A stretch of DNA of 64,000 nt from Nocardioides sp. YR527 (GCF_900101045.1 NZ_FNFN01000008.1:62001-126000); one strand, 5' to 3'; positions 8,069 through 17,237 are shown, counted from the first letter of the stretch. The notes: generated from the letters alone by a model not told the origin. Numbers and translations are program-made.

Positions 8069-9394
8069 ATGACCGACCTTCCCGTTGCCGTCATCGGCGC
8101 CGGCCCCCAGGGCCTCGCGGCCGCTGCCCATCTCCTCGAGCGCGGCCTCACGCCGCTCGTGCTCGAGCAAGGGAGCGAGCCCGCGGCAGCCGTCGCCGAA
8201 TGGGGTCACGTACGTCTCTTCTCGGCGTGGCCCGAGCTCGTCGACAAGGCCGCCGGCCGGCTTCTGGAGCCGACCGGCTGGGCCGCGCCGACGTCTGGTT
8301 ACCCGACCGGGGCGCAGTGGCGCGAGCGCTACCTCGTCCCCCTGGCCGACGCGCTCGGTGACCACGTCCACTACGGAGCCACGGTCACCGGCGTCTCCCG
8401 CAAGGGCCGCGACCGCCTGGTCGACGCCGACCGCGCCGAGCAGCCGTTCGTCCTGCACGTGACCGGCACCGACGGCACCGAGGAGCGCATCGAGGCGCGG
8501 GCCGTCATCGACGCCTCCGGCACCTGGCGCCGGCCCAACCCGGCTGGTGCCGACGGGCTCCCGGCGCTCGGGGAGCGTGCCGCACACGCCGCGGGGGCTC
8601 TCGGCTACGCCGTCCCGGACCGCGCCCACCCCGAGGCGTACGCGGGCCGGCACACGGTCGTGATCGGCGCGGGCGACTCCGCGTTCAACGCCGTCAACGA
8701 GCTCACCGCCATCGGCAAGGACCACCCGGGAACGAGGATCACCTGGGCGATCCGTCGCGCGGTCTCGACGAACACCTTCGGTGGCGGCGAGGCCGACGAG
8801 CTCCCGGAGCGGGGCGCCCTCGGCGTACGCGCGAGGAAGGCGGTCCAGGACGGCTCGGTCGAGCTGGTGACCGGGTTCCGCACAGAGCGGGTCGACGGCG
8901 CCACCGTCGTCGCCGAGGACGGCCGCGCGATCGAGGCCGACCAGGTCGTCGTCCTCACCGGCTACCGCCCCGACCTCGGCTTCCTGAGCGAGATGCGCCT
9001 CGATCTCGACCCGACACTGGAGGCGCCGCGCAACATCGCGGTCCAGATCGACCCCAACCTGCACTCCTGCGGATCGGTCAGCGCGACCGGCGCGAAGGAC
9101 CTCGCCCAGCCCGAGACCGACCTCTACCTCGTGGGGATGAAGTCCTACGGTCGCGCACCGACCTTCCTGGCGATGACCGGCTACGAGCAGGTACGCAGCG
9201 TGGTGGCCGAGCTCGCCGGAGACCACGACGCAGCCGCCCGGGTGGAGCTGGAGCTCCCCGACACCGGGGTCTGCGGCGGCGCCGGGGTCTTCGACGACCC
9301 GGACAGCACCAAGAGCGGCGGCGGCTGCTGCGGAACCCCCGCACCGAGCGAGGAGATCTTCACGATCAGCCGGGCGCCGATCACTCTCTCGTGA
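8069..9394 (+). CDS. FAD-dependent oxidoreductase of arsenic cluster (ArsO-like)
   Basis: A 441-aa flavoprotein. The FAD site is VAVIGAGPQGLAAAA at the N terminus, and a second dinucleotide fold, VVIGAGDSAFNAVNEL, lies near residue 200, as in flavin monooxygenases and thioredoxin-reductase-like enzymes. The tail carries a cysteine cluster (GVCGGAG, then GGGCCGTP), which suggests metalloid binding. The ATG at 8069 follows TGAGGAG; an in-frame ATG at 7997 would place the operator inside the gene and is rejected. It is divergent from arsR and overlaps the convergent arsC by 14 bp. Such flavoproteins recur in actinobacterial ars operons; a role in arsenite or organoarsenical oxidation is inferred. 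Confidence 0.82.
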   Translation: MTDLPVAVIGAGPQGLAAAAHLLERGLTPLVLEQGSEPAAAVAEWGHVRLFSAWPELVDKAAGRLLEPTGWAAPTSGYPTGAQWRERYLVPLADALGDHVHYGATVTGVSRKGRDRLVDADRAEQPFVLHVTGTDGTEERIEARAVIDASGTWRRPNPAGADGLPALGERAAHAAGALGYAVPDRAHPEAYAGRHTVVIGAGDSAFNAVNELTAIGKDHPGTRITWAIRRAVSTNTFGGGEADELPERGALGVRARKAVQDGSVELVTGFRTERVDGATVVAEDGRAIEADQVVVLTGYRPDLGFLSEMRLDLDPTLEAPRNIAVQIDPNLHSCGSVSATGAKDLAQPETDLYLVGMKSYGRAPTFLAMTGYEQVRSVVAELAGDHDAAARVELELPDTGVCGGAGVFDDPDSTKSGGGCCGTPAPSEEIFTISRAPITLS

Positions 9395-9797
9395 TCGAGC
9401 GGGCGGGTGTCACGCCGAGCTCACCGAGCAGGGCGAGCACCCGCTGCTCGATCTCGTCACGGATGCCGCGCACGTGCTCGATGTCTCCACCCTTCGGATC
9501 GGTGACCTTCCAGTCCTCGTAGCGCTTGCCCGGGTAGAACGGGCAGGCGTCGCCGCAGCCCATGGTGATGACGGCGTCGGCGCTGCGTACGACCTCGTCG
9601 GTCCACGGTTTCGGGAACTCCCCGGAGATGTCGATCCCCAGCTCGGCCATGACCTCGACAGCGACCGGGTTGATCGCCGCTGCCGGCGCCGAGCCTCCGG
9701 ACCAGCCGATCGCCTGGTCGCCGGCGTAGTACTGAAAGAAGCCGAGCGCCATCTGGGAGCGGCCGGCGTTCTCGACACAGAGAAACAGCACATTCAT
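9381..9797 (-). CDS. arsC: Arsenate reductase, low-molecular-weight phosphatase fold
   Basis: A 138-aa protein with the P-loop CVENAGRSQ (nucleophile Cys7) and a second motif, GCGDACPFYPGKRYEDW (Cys81, Cys85), typical of arsenate reductases of the phosphatase superfamily. Reduction would regenerate through thioredoxin or, as in Corynebacterium, mycothiol. The three cysteines allow either. It is transcribed with the upstream ArsR-ArsC fusion (33 bp apart) and is convergent with the FAD oxidoreductase. It converts arsenate to arsenite in the cytoplasm. Confidence 0.92.
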   Translation of the reverse strand: MNVLFLCVENAGRSQMALGFFQYYAGDQAIGWSGGSAPAAAINPVAVEVMAELGIDISGEFPKPWTDEVVRSADAVITMGCGDACPFYPGKRYEDWKVTDPKGGDIEHVRGIRDEIEQRVLALLGELGVTPARSITRE

Positions 9798-9830
9798 CGA
9801 AGGCTCTCCTTGCGTGGGGGACGTGGGGGT

Positions 9831-10502
9831 TCAGGAGTCGAAGCGGGAGGCAAGCGCCTTGATGCGGTGCTCGAGCTGGGTATAGGCGGCATCGAAGGCC
9901 TCGGGGCCCTTGTCCACGGGATCGGGGATCGACCAGTGCAGCTCGCCGGGAACCTTCGGCGTCTCGTGGGCGCGGTCGCACACGGTGATCACCAGGTCGT
10001 CGGGATCTAACACGTCATCCATCTGCCGAGGCTCCACGATCGGGAGGTCGAGGTCGTGGCGGGCAGCGGCGTCGACCGTCGCCGGATTGATGCGGTCGGC
10101 CGGATGCGTGCCGGCCGAGACGGCCGGGATCGCGCTGTTCTGACGCCACAGCGCCGCGGCCAGATGGGATCGCGCCGAGTTGCCCGTGCACACGAACAGG
10201 ACACGCCTGGGCACCGCCACGGGGGACGCGGTGCCCAGGCTCTCGAGCGCGTCCTGCTCGAGGTGCAGGTACGTGCGTCTCCCGTCGCCCTCGGAATGAT
10301 GACGGGACACGACGCCTGCGCTCACCAGCGCCTGGACGTGGTGGGCAAACAAGTTCGACGGGACATTGAGCATCCCGGCGAGCTCTGTGGGGGAGGCATC
10401 ACTCGTCTGGAGGCTGTCGACGATGCGCAGCCGCACCGGATCGCCGAGCGCCGCATGAATCCTGGCCCGACGGTCCAACCCGGCCTGTCTCTCAACCTCC
10501 AT
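9831..10502 (-). CDS. ArsR-ArsC fusion: ArsR-like repressor joined to phosphatase-fold arsenate reductase
   Basis: A 223-aa product with two modules. Residues 1-95 form an ArsR-type winged helix (ALGDPVRLRIVDSL, SPTELAGMLNVPSNLFAHHV) without the CxC metal motif. Residues 100-223 form a phosphatase-fold domain with VLFVCTGNSARSHLAAALW (Cys105) and VITVCDRAHETP. The ATG at 10502 begins immediately after a consensus -10 element, so the mRNA is probably leaderless. Such fusions are known in actinobacteria; the reductase half may act as the sensor or the enzyme. It is divergent from an aquaporin gene, the probable co-regulated exporter. Confidence 0.85.
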   Translation of the reverse strand: MEVERQAGLDRRARIHAALGDPVRLRIVDSLQTSDASPTELAGMLNVPSNLFAHHVQALVSAGVVSRHHSEGDGRRTYLHLEQDALESLGTASPVAVPRRVLFVCTGNSARSHLAAALWRQNSAIPAVSAGTHPADRINPATVDAAARHDLDLPIVEPRQMDDVLDPDDLVITVCDRAHETPKVPGELHWSIPDPVDKGPEAFDAAYTQLEHRIKALASRFDS

Positions 10503-10506
10503 TGAC

Positions 10507-10538
10507 TCAATATTGACTGAGTAATCACGCCACGTCAA
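10507..10538 (-). promoter_or_regulatory. Leaderless promoter with overlapping palindromic operator
   Basis: Reading the minus strand: TTGACG (10538-10533), 17 bases, CAATAT (10515-10510), then the ATG at 10502 about 7 bases later. TCAATATTGA (10507-10516) is a perfect palindrome covering the -10. ATTGACT is also directly repeated at 10501 and 10512. Confidence 0.7.
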
Positions 10539-10548
10539 GAATGCCGGA

Positions 10549-11241
10549 GTGAACTCATCCCTCCCCCGCCGCCTTCTCGCCGAGCTCCTCGGCACAGCAC
10601 TGCTCGTCGCCGTGGTCGTCGGATCGGGCATCGCCGCGCAGCAGCTCTCTCCCGACGACGTCGGCCTGCAGCTCTTGGAGAACTCCTTGGCGACGGTGTT
10701 CGGGCTGGCCGCGCTGATCCTGATGTTCGGCCCGGTCTCGGGCGCGCACTTCAACCCGGCGGTCTCGCTCGCCGACTGGTTTCTCGGCCGCCGACCGGGC
10801 ACGGGGCTCTCGCTCCCCGAGGTCGGCGCCTACTCGATCGCGCAGATCCTCGGAGCGATCGGTGGCGCGGCGCTGGCCAACGTCATGTTCGACGTCGACC
10901 AGGCGATCTCGACCAAGGACCGTGCCACCGGTGGCCATCTCGTGGCCGAGATCGTCGCCACGGCGGGCCTGATCGTGCTGATCTTCGCCCTCGTACGCAG
11001 CGACCGCGGCGCTCTGGTGGCGCCGGCCGTCGGTGGCTACATCGGCGCTGCTTACTGGTTCACCAGCTCCACCTCGTTCGCCAACCCGGCGGTCACGATC
11101 GGCCGGGTCTTCTCCGACACCTTCGCCGGGATCGCGCCCGGCTCGGTGGCGCCGTTCGTCCTCGCGCAGCTCGTCGGAGCCGCTCTCGGCGTACTCCTGA
11201 TCCTGGCTCTCTACCCCGCCGTCGAGGTCAGACGGCGCTGA
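10549..11241 (+). CDS. MIP-family channel (aquaporin/aquaglyceroporin) of ars cluster
   Basis: A 230-aa membrane protein with the two channel motifs in the half-helices: HFNPAVS (first NPA) and FANPAVT (second NPA), plus about six hydrophobic segments. The GTG start at 10549 gives the MNSSLPRRLLAELLGTALL N terminus. It is divergent from the ArsR-ArsC fusion with only 46 bp between, so both share the operator. Aquaglyceroporins in ars operons (AqpS of Sinorhizobium) let arsenite leave down its gradient; the same role is inferred here because no Acr3 or ArsB pump is present in the window. It overlaps the convergent hydrolase by 14 bp. Confidence 0.86.
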   Translation: MNSSLPRRLLAELLGTALLVAVVVGSGIAAQQLSPDDVGLQLLENSLATVFGLAALILMFGPVSGAHFNPAVSLADWFLGRRPGTGLSLPEVGAYSIAQILGAIGGAALANVMFDVDQAISTKDRATGGHLVAEIVATAGLIVLIFALVRSDRGALVAPAVGGYIGAAYWFTSSTSFANPAVTIGRVFSDTFAGIAPGSVAPFVLAQLVGAALGVLLILALYPAVEVRRR

Positions 11242-11956
11242 CCGCGGTGAGCAGGTGCGGCCAGGCGGTCGAGGCCGGGTCGCCCCAGGCGGCGTGGTCG
11301 GCGTCGTCGACCACCTCCAGGCGTACGTCGGGGTGTGCTGCCGCGTAGCGCTCGGAGATCGCGAGCGGGACCACGGTGTCGGCAGCGCCGTGCAGGATCC
11401 GCACGGGGACCCGAGGAGCGAGGCCGAGCGGGTCGGCGGCGGCGTACGTCTCGGGGTCCTCGGACGGGGTGCCGCCGAGGAACTCCTCGACCGCGCCGTC
11501 ACCGAGGCCGTCCTGGCTCATCGCGGCCAGCGCCGCGGCCGGGGCCAGAGCCACGACGCCTGTGACCAGGGTGCCTTCCCGGGCAGCCGCCCACAGGGCG
11601 AGCTGGCCGCCGGAGGAGTGTCCGACGAGGGTGATCCGGCGGGGCGCGTCGTTGTGGATGGTCCACTCCCGGCCGCTGAGCTGGATCGACTCGATCGCGG
11701 TCTCGACGTCGTCGAAGGCCTGCCGCCACTGGCCGGGTCCGTGCCGGTACTCGACCGTCGCGGTCAGATGGCCCGCCTCGGCCAGCGCCCGGCCCGCGGA
11801 CCAGGTGCGCATCCGGTCGGAGTCGCGCCACATCCCGCCGTGGAGCAGGAGCACGAGCGAGTCGGTCGCCTCGGCCGGCTCGAAGACGTCGGCGACCTGA
11901 CGAGCGGTGGCGCCGTAGCGCATCGTCGCGTCGGGGTAGGTGTCTGTCAGAGTCAT
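11228..11956 (-). CDS. Alpha/beta-hydrolase, kynurenine-formamidase/esterase-like
   Basis: A 242-aa hydrolase. HGGMWR is the oxyanion motif, GHSSGG holds the nucleophilic serine, and HGAADTVVP and DDADHAAW supply the probable acid and histidine. The pattern resembles kynurenine formamidases and small carboxylesterases. Its start codon overlaps the benE stop by 4 bp, so it is the last gene of the ben operon. A role in hydrolysing benzoate esters or amides before ring oxidation would fit; the substrate is not shown by sequence. Confidence 0.82.
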   Translation of the reverse strand: MTLTDTYPDATMRYGATARQVADVFEPAEATDSLVLLLHGGMWRDSDRMRTWSAGRALAEAGHLTATVEYRHGPGQWRQAFDDVETAIESIQLSGREWTIHNDAPRRITLVGHSSGGQLALWAAAREGTLVTGVVALAPAAALAAMSQDGLGDGAVEEFLGGTPSEDPETYAAADPLGLAPRVPVRILHGAADTVVPLAISERYAAAHPDVRLEVVDDADHAAWGDPASTAWPHLLTAVSAV

Positions 11957-13191
11957 GGGTTCTCCTCGCGGTTGCGGCTGTTTCGGCTGTCATGGTCGAG
12001 CAGCACGCTGACCGCAACACCGACCACCAGCCCCCAGAAGGCGGAGCCGATGTTGAAGACGGTGATGTCGGCGACGGTGACCAGGAAGGTGACCAGCGCG
12101 CCGGTGACGTAGGGCCCGCTGAAGGCGGTCTGGAAGGCGCCCTGGAGCGGCTTGAGCATGGCCAGGCCGCCCAGCACCGCGACGTACGCCTCGGGCATGG
12201 TGGTGATGACCCGCACCATGCCGGGGGCGAGCAGGCCGAACCCGATCGCGAGTACGCCGCACCAGATCGCCGCGGCATAGTGCCGCCGTCGCTCGCCCGA
12301 GGCGGTGACCAGCGCGTTGGTCGGTCCGGCCAGGCAGGTGGACACGCCGCCGAAGGGAGCCGCGACCAGGGAGGTCACCCCGCACCAGCCGGTCACCTGG
12401 TTCATCCGCGGGTCGTGGCCGGCGGCCCTCAGGACCGCCATGCCCTGGCCGTTCTGGACGACCAGGACCGTGATCAGCAGCGGGATGGTGAGCTCGACGA
12501 AGGCGGAGCCGGTGAAGACGGGGGTCGTCCAGACCGGCTCGACCAGCCAGCGGCCGGAGACCTCGACGGCCGGTCGGTCGGCGAGGCTCACCGCGACCGC
12601 GCCGACGGCGAGCGCGACCAGCACCGCCGGGAGCCAGCGCGCCAGCTTGGGAATCGCGCTGACGGCGACGAAGGCGATCACCATCGGCCCGGCGATCGCC
12701 AGGTCGCGGTCGACGGCGAGGACCAGATCGGTGCCGAAGCGGAGGAAGACACCGGCCACCATCGCCATCACGATCGGCATCGGCAGCAGATGCATGACCC
12801 GGTCGACCTGACGGGTCAGGCCCAGCGCGACCAGGAGCAGCGCCGCCATCACGAAGCCGCCGACCGTCTCCGGCCACGTGGTCCCGGCGGCCATCGCCTG
12901 GCCGACGACCACGGTGCCGGGGATGGTCCAGAAGTAGACGAGCGGCTGCCTGCTCCAGCGTGAGGCGATGATCGTCAGCACACCGTTGAGGCAGAAGACC
13001 GCGCTCACCCAGGAGGCGACGACACCGGCGGAGAGCCCTGCTCCCTGGCCGACGGCGAGGATGACCGCGACCGGGCCGGTGCAGGAGAACAGGAACCCGA
13101 TGAAGCCGTTGACCAGCTCGTGACGGCCCAGGTCACGCCTCAGGCCGGGCCGGGTCTCGCGGACGTCGAAGTCGTCGAGGTCGGTGCTCAT
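11953..13191 (-). CDS. benE: Benzoate transporter BenE
   Basis: A 412-aa membrane protein of the benzoate:H+ symporter family, rich in hydrophobic helices. Family-typical parts include FSCTGPVAVILAVGQGAGLS, SRQPLVYFWTIPGT and GGVSTCLAGPTNALVTASGE. The ATG at 13191 overlaps the stop of the upstream LuxR regulator by 4 bp, and its own stop overlaps the hydrolase start, so the three are translationally coupled. It takes up benzoate across the cytoplasmic membrane and is a second importer next to benK. Confidence 0.92.
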   Translation of the reverse strand: MSTDLDDFDVRETRPGLRRDLGRHELVNGFIGFLFSCTGPVAVILAVGQGAGLSAGVVASWVSAVFCLNGVLTIIASRWSRQPLVYFWTIPGTVVVGQAMAAGTTWPETVGGFVMAALLLVALGLTRQVDRVMHLLPMPIVMAMVAGVFLRFGTDLVLAVDRDLAIAGPMVIAFVAVSAIPKLARWLPAVLVALAVGAVAVSLADRPAVEVSGRWLVEPVWTTPVFTGSAFVELTIPLLITVLVVQNGQGMAVLRAAGHDPRMNQVTGWCGVTSLVAAPFGGVSTCLAGPTNALVTASGERRRHYAAAIWCGVLAIGFGLLAPGMVRVITTMPEAYVAVLGGLAMLKPLQGAFQTAFSGPYVTGALVTFLVTVADITVFNIGSAFWGLVVGVAVSVLLDHDSRNSRNREENP

Positions 13192-15857
13192 GGCTCCTCC
13201 GTCGGCTCGGCCGCCATCGCCGCGAGCTCGGTCCGGCTGCGCACGCCGAGCTTCGCGTAGATGCGGGTCAGGTGGTACTGCACGGTCTTGGGCGAGACGA
13301 ACAGCTGCGCGGCGACCTCGCGGTTGGAGAGCCCCGAGGCGACCATCTGCGCGACGGTCTCCTCCTGCGGGGTCAGATCCACCGGCCCGCGCTGGCCGCG
13401 CGGCGCCCGCACTCCCCCGGCGCGCAGCTCCCGCTGGGCGGCGTCGACGTACGTCAGCGCCCCGAGCCCGTCCCACAGATCGCGCGCCGAGGAGAGCAGC
13501 GCCTCCGCGTCACGACGGCGGCCGGCACGGCGCAGCGCCTGCCCGTAGGCGAAGGTGACCCGGGCGCGCTCGTAGCGCAGCGGCAGCCCGTCGAGGAGCT
13601 CGAGCGCGCGGTCGAAGGTGTCGCGGACGCCGGCGAGGTCGCCGCGAGCGCCGTGCCAGCGGCCGCGGGCGGTGGCCAGCCTGGCCTGGGCGGAACGGTG
13701 CTGCTCCTGGTGGGCGCGGGTCTCGTGCGGGCGGAGGAAGTCGTCTGCCTCGTCCAGCCTGCCCTCCGCGATCAGCGCGGCGGCGTACGTCTCGGCCCAC
13801 GGCCAGATGGCCGGCTCGGTCAGCGCGCTGCCGGCCGGGGCCTGGGTGAGCGGCTCGAGGATGCGGAGGACGGCACGGAAGTCGCTGCGCGCCTCGGCGA
13901 GGTGGGCGCGGGCGAGCAGCGCGGGCACGCGCATGATCTCGTAGCCCTGCGCCCCGATCTCGGCGGCGCGTGCGGTGCGGGCGGCCTCCTCCCAGGTGCC
14001 GCGCAGCAGGTGGGTCTCGGTGGCCGTCCACTCCAACAGCGGGGTGACCAGGGCGATGCCGGACTCGGCGGCCAGCGCCCGGCCGGCCGCGACCGTCTGC
14101 AGCGCCGCCTCGCCCTCACCGGTCAGGAACTGCACGCGCGCCAGCCAGGCCAGGGCCCACATCGAGATCCGGGTCGAGCCGCCGAGGACGCGTGGGTCGG
14201 TGACCCCCTCCAGGCGGCTGCGGGCCTCGTCGGGCTCGTCGGAGAGTACGCCGAGCCAGCCTCGGCCCATGGTGACCCGCTGGGTCTGGGCGCTGTGCCC
14301 GACGCGGCGGGCGGCCAGGGCGTACGCCTCGTGGGCGTCCCCGAACCGGCCGGCCATCGCCAGGCCGAGCCCGCGGATCGCCGCCGCCTCGACGCCCGCC
14401 GCGGAGTCCCGGCCGGCCAGCGAGATCGCCCGGTCGGCCCAGGTGACCAGCTCGTCGCCGCGGCACAGAGCCAGCGAGTGCAGTACGTGCCGGGTGGCGA
14501 TCAGCGCGGCGGTCTCCGGCTCCCGGTCGGCGTTGACGATGTCCCAGGCGCGCTTGAGCCGCACCTCGGCCTCGGTGGCGCGGCCGCGCAGGATCGCCAG
14601 ATAGGCGAGCACGGCATCGCGCAGCGGCGTCTCGCGCAGGCTCTCGACGACAGGGACCAGCGCCGCGGCGCCCATGCCGTCGCCGGCCGCGACCAGGGCG
14701 TCGACGGAGCGGATCAGCCGGTCGTCGCGCCGCACGGGGTCCTCGGTGAGCCGGCTGGAGTCACGGTAGAGGGCCGCGGCCTCCGCCCAGGCGCCCTCGT
14801 CACCGCGGCGCTGGGCCAGCCGGGCGACCTCCTCGGCGAGCTCGGCGTCGGGCAACGGGGTGGCGGCGACGAGGTGCCGGGCCCGGCGGACCTCGTCGTC
14901 GACGATCGCGGCGGCGCGCTGGTGCGCGTCGGCGGCCCGGCGAGCGCCCATCGTGGCCAGCACGGCGACGCCGACCAGTGGCGTACGCCATCGGGGGCGG
15001 TGGTCGCGGGTGGTCTCCGCCAGCCCGGCCGCGGCCAGGGCGTCGACCGCGGAGAGCGGGTCCTCGAGGCCCGCGAGCGCCGCGGCCTGACCCAGCGACG
15101 CGTCCTCTCCCAGGATCGCGAAGGCCTCGGCGAGGGCACGACCGTCGGCACCGCAGCCGGCGAGGGCGAGCTGCACCTCGTCGCGTACGTGGACCGGGGC
15201 CGGCAGCTGGGTGTCGGGCCGCGCCCAGCGGGTCGGCGGCAGCTCGTCGAGCAGAGCGACCGCGTCGCGCGGGCTGCCCGCAGTGTGGCGGGCGAGGACC
15301 TCGGCCATCGACGGGTGCAGGACCCGTCCTCGCAGCGAGGCCAGCTCGCCGACCGCGGCCGCGTCCAGCCCCTCGATGCGTACGGTCTCGGCTGCGATCT
15401 CGCCGAGGAACGCGGTGCTGCGGGTCGCCGCGAGTACCACCAGCACCGGTGCGCCGCGGTGCCGGCGCAGCGCGGAGGCGATCGCCTGCAGCGAGAACGT
15501 GTCGGCGAGGTCGGCGTCGTCGACCAGGACCAGTCCGGGCTCCTCATCCACCCCCACTGCGCGCGCGACCAGGGCATCGGCCGCGGCGACCGGGTCGGCC
15601 GGGGGGATCTCGCCGAGCAGCTGGCGCAGCACCGCCCCCGGTGAGTCCTGCTCCCACGCACCGGCACGGGCCTTCAGCGACGCCGTCGCGACCCGGTCGG
15701 CCAGTCCGCGCAGCAGCGCGGTCTTGCCCAGCCCCGGGTCTCCGAGGACCAGGACGGCGGCGGAGCCGGAAGTGCGGGTGCGGGCCAGCCGCGAGGTGAG
15801 CTCGACGAGCTCGTCCTCGCGACCGACACACCCAGCTCTCTCTATGAGCACGGTCAC
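13188..15857 (-). CDS. benR: LuxR-family regulator with N-terminal ATPase (BenR-like, STAND/LAL type)
   Basis: An 889-aa protein. The Walker A motif GDPGLGKT is at residues 39-46, a Walker B-like GLVLVDDADL follows about 100 residues later, a long helical repeat middle comes next, and a C-terminal LuxR helix-turn-helix (LTPQEETVAQMVASGLSNRE, VSPKTVQYHLTRIYAKLG) closes it. Corynebacterium glutamicum BenR is a regulator of this same large LuxR class encoded with ben genes, so the name is given by context. It lies 14 bp after benK and overlaps benE, so it is co-transcribed with the genes it probably activates, a positive-feedback layout. The inducer is presumably benzoate or a product. Confidence 0.85.
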   Translation of the reverse strand: MTVLIERAGCVGREDELVELTSRLARTRTSGSAAVLVLGDPGLGKTALLRGLADRVATASLKARAGAWEQDSPGAVLRQLLGEIPPADPVAAADALVARAVGVDEEPGLVLVDDADLADTFSLQAIASALRRHRGAPVLVVLAATRSTAFLGEIAAETVRIEGLDAAAVGELASLRGRVLHPSMAEVLARHTAGSPRDAVALLDELPPTRWARPDTQLPAPVHVRDEVQLALAGCGADGRALAEAFAILGEDASLGQAAALAGLEDPLSAVDALAAAGLAETTRDHRPRWRTPLVGVAVLATMGARRAADAHQRAAAIVDDEVRRARHLVAATPLPDAELAEEVARLAQRRGDEGAWAEAAALYRDSSRLTEDPVRRDDRLIRSVDALVAAGDGMGAAALVPVVESLRETPLRDAVLAYLAILRGRATEAEVRLKRAWDIVNADREPETAALIATRHVLHSLALCRGDELVTWADRAISLAGRDSAAGVEAAAIRGLGLAMAGRFGDAHEAYALAARRVGHSAQTQRVTMGRGWLGVLSDEPDEARSRLEGVTDPRVLGGSTRISMWALAWLARVQFLTGEGEAALQTVAAGRALAAESGIALVTPLLEWTATETHLLRGTWEEAARTARAAEIGAQGYEIMRVPALLARAHLAEARSDFRAVLRILEPLTQAPAGSALTEPAIWPWAETYAAALIAEGRLDEADDFLRPHETRAHQEQHRSAQARLATARGRWHGARGDLAGVRDTFDRALELLDGLPLRYERARVTFAYGQALRRAGRRRDAEALLSSARDLWDGLGALTYVDAAQRELRAGGVRAPRGQRGPVDLTPQEETVAQMVASGLSNREVAAQLFVSPKTVQYHLTRIYAKLGVRSRTELAAMAAEPTEEP

Positions 15858-15871
15858 ACCCTAGGCCCCCT

Positions 15872-17167
15872 TCAGGCCGGTACGCCGTCGTCGAGCGTGA
15901 CGCTCACGACGGTCTCCTGCGGGGACCGCGGCACCGCCACGGTCACGACGGCACCGAGCACCGCGACACCGGCGAAGATCTGGAAGGCGGTGGTGCCGCC
16001 CACCCCGGCGGCGACCAACGCCCCGCCGATGATCGGTCCGACGATCCCACCCAGCCGGCCGAACCCGGCACACCAGGCGACGCCCGCGCCGCGGGCCCTG
16101 GTCGGGTAGTAGTTGGCGACGAGCCCGTAGATCAGCACCTGCGTACCGATCGTGCCGACGCCGGCGATCGCTACGGCCGGGAACAGGACGGTGAGCGGCA
16201 GCCCGAGGGGCAGCAGCAACAGCATCAGGCCGGCGAGCACGAAGGTCGTCGAGACCACCTTCTTGGCCCCGGTGCGGTCGGCGACGTACGAGGCGAGGAG
16301 ACCGCCGAGGATGGCGCCACCGTTGAGCACCAGCAGGAAGGTGAGCGCGTACCCCTTGCCGTAGCCGTTGTCCTCCATGATCTTCGGCAGCCAGGTGTTC
16401 AGGCCGTAGGTGAGCAGCAGACCGGAGAAGCTCATCAGGCCGAGCACCAGCGTCGGGAACGCGAGCGGGCGGCGCGCCAGGGCGCTGAAGCCGACCGCCT
16501 CCTGGGCGGTGTCGGTCGCCGCGACCCGGCCGCGGGAGTCGAGCCACAGCTGCGACTCGGGCAGCTTGGCGATCGCGAAGGGCAGCAGGAGCACCAGCGG
16601 GGCGGCGCCGATCGCCATCAGGATCCGCCAGTTGGAGCCGCTCGGATCGATGATGAGCGCCATCACGGAGGCGGTCACACCACCGGCGGGGATGCCGCTG
16701 TAGACGATCGCGTTGAGCCGGTTCTTCCGCTCCGGCGGCGCGAACTCGGCGACCAGGGCGCCGACGGTCGCCAGGATCGCGCCGAGCCCGATGCCGGTGA
16801 GGAAGCGCAGCGTGCCGAAGACGGCGATCGACTGCGCGAACGCGGTCGCGGCCATCCCGAGCGAGAACCAGGTGATGCTGGCGAGCACCACCTTCCGGCG
16901 GCCGATCCGGTCACTGACCGCGCCGGCGCTCAGCGCGCCCACGAGCACGCCGACCAGCGCATAGCTGCCGAGCGTGCCCGCCTGGCCCGCGGAGAGCTGC
17001 CCGATCTGCGAGGGATCGGCCATCAGGGTCGGCAGCACCGTGCCGTAGACCACGAGGTCGTAGCCGTCGAACATCAGGGCCAGCGCGGAGAGCGCGACGA
17101 CCCAGGTGAGCTGGCGCGCTGTCTTGGCCCGGGCGATTTCGTCGGTGTTTGCTGTGTTGTCGGGCAT
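15872..17167 (-). CDS. benK: MFS aromatic-acid:H+ symporter BenK
   Basis: A 431-aa, 12-helix major facilitator of the aromatic acid:H+ symporter type. Diagnostic motifs are FDGYDLVVYGTVLP in helix 1, GAVSDRIGRRKV in the 2-3 loop, and RFLTGIGLG. The ATG at 17167 follows CATGGAGATCACC; longer frames upstream lack a ribosome site. It lies 70 bp after the benCD gene and 14 bp before benR in the same direction. With benE it gives two benzoate importers of different families in one operon. Confidence 0.91.
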   Translation of the reverse strand: MPDNTANTDEIARAKTARQLTWVVALSALALMFDGYDLVVYGTVLPTLMADPSQIGQLSAGQAGTLGSYALVGVLVGALSAGAVSDRIGRRKVVLASITWFSLGMAATAFAQSIAVFGTLRFLTGIGLGAILATVGALVAEFAPPERKNRLNAIVYSGIPAGGVTASVMALIIDPSGSNWRILMAIGAAPLVLLLPFAIAKLPESQLWLDSRGRVAATDTAQEAVGFSALARRPLAFPTLVLGLMSFSGLLLTYGLNTWLPKIMEDNGYGKGYALTFLLVLNGGAILGGLLASYVADRTGAKKVVSTTFVLAGLMLLLLPLGLPLTVLFPAVAIAGVGTIGTQVLIYGLVANYYPTRARGAGVAWCAGFGRLGGIVGPIIGGALVAAGVGGTTAFQIFAGVAVLGAVVTVAVPRSPQETVVSVTLDDGVPA

Positions 17168-17237
17168 GGGTGATCTCCATGGGTGACGCGAGCGTGCTCG
17201 CGAAGGGAGGGACGGCCCCGAGAGAGGACCTGGTGGC

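Noticed and set aside
9831..10802. N-terminal extension of the ArsR-ArsC fusion to 323 residues
   Set aside because: The extra 100 residues overlap the aquaporin gene and the promoter; the ATG at 10502 gives the normal ArsR start.
13272..15644. 790-codon open frame opposite the LuxR-ATPase gene
   Set aside because: Codon-third GC bias belongs to the minus-strand gene, and the translation is low-complexity Arg/Gly/Pro without any domain. It is a shadow frame.
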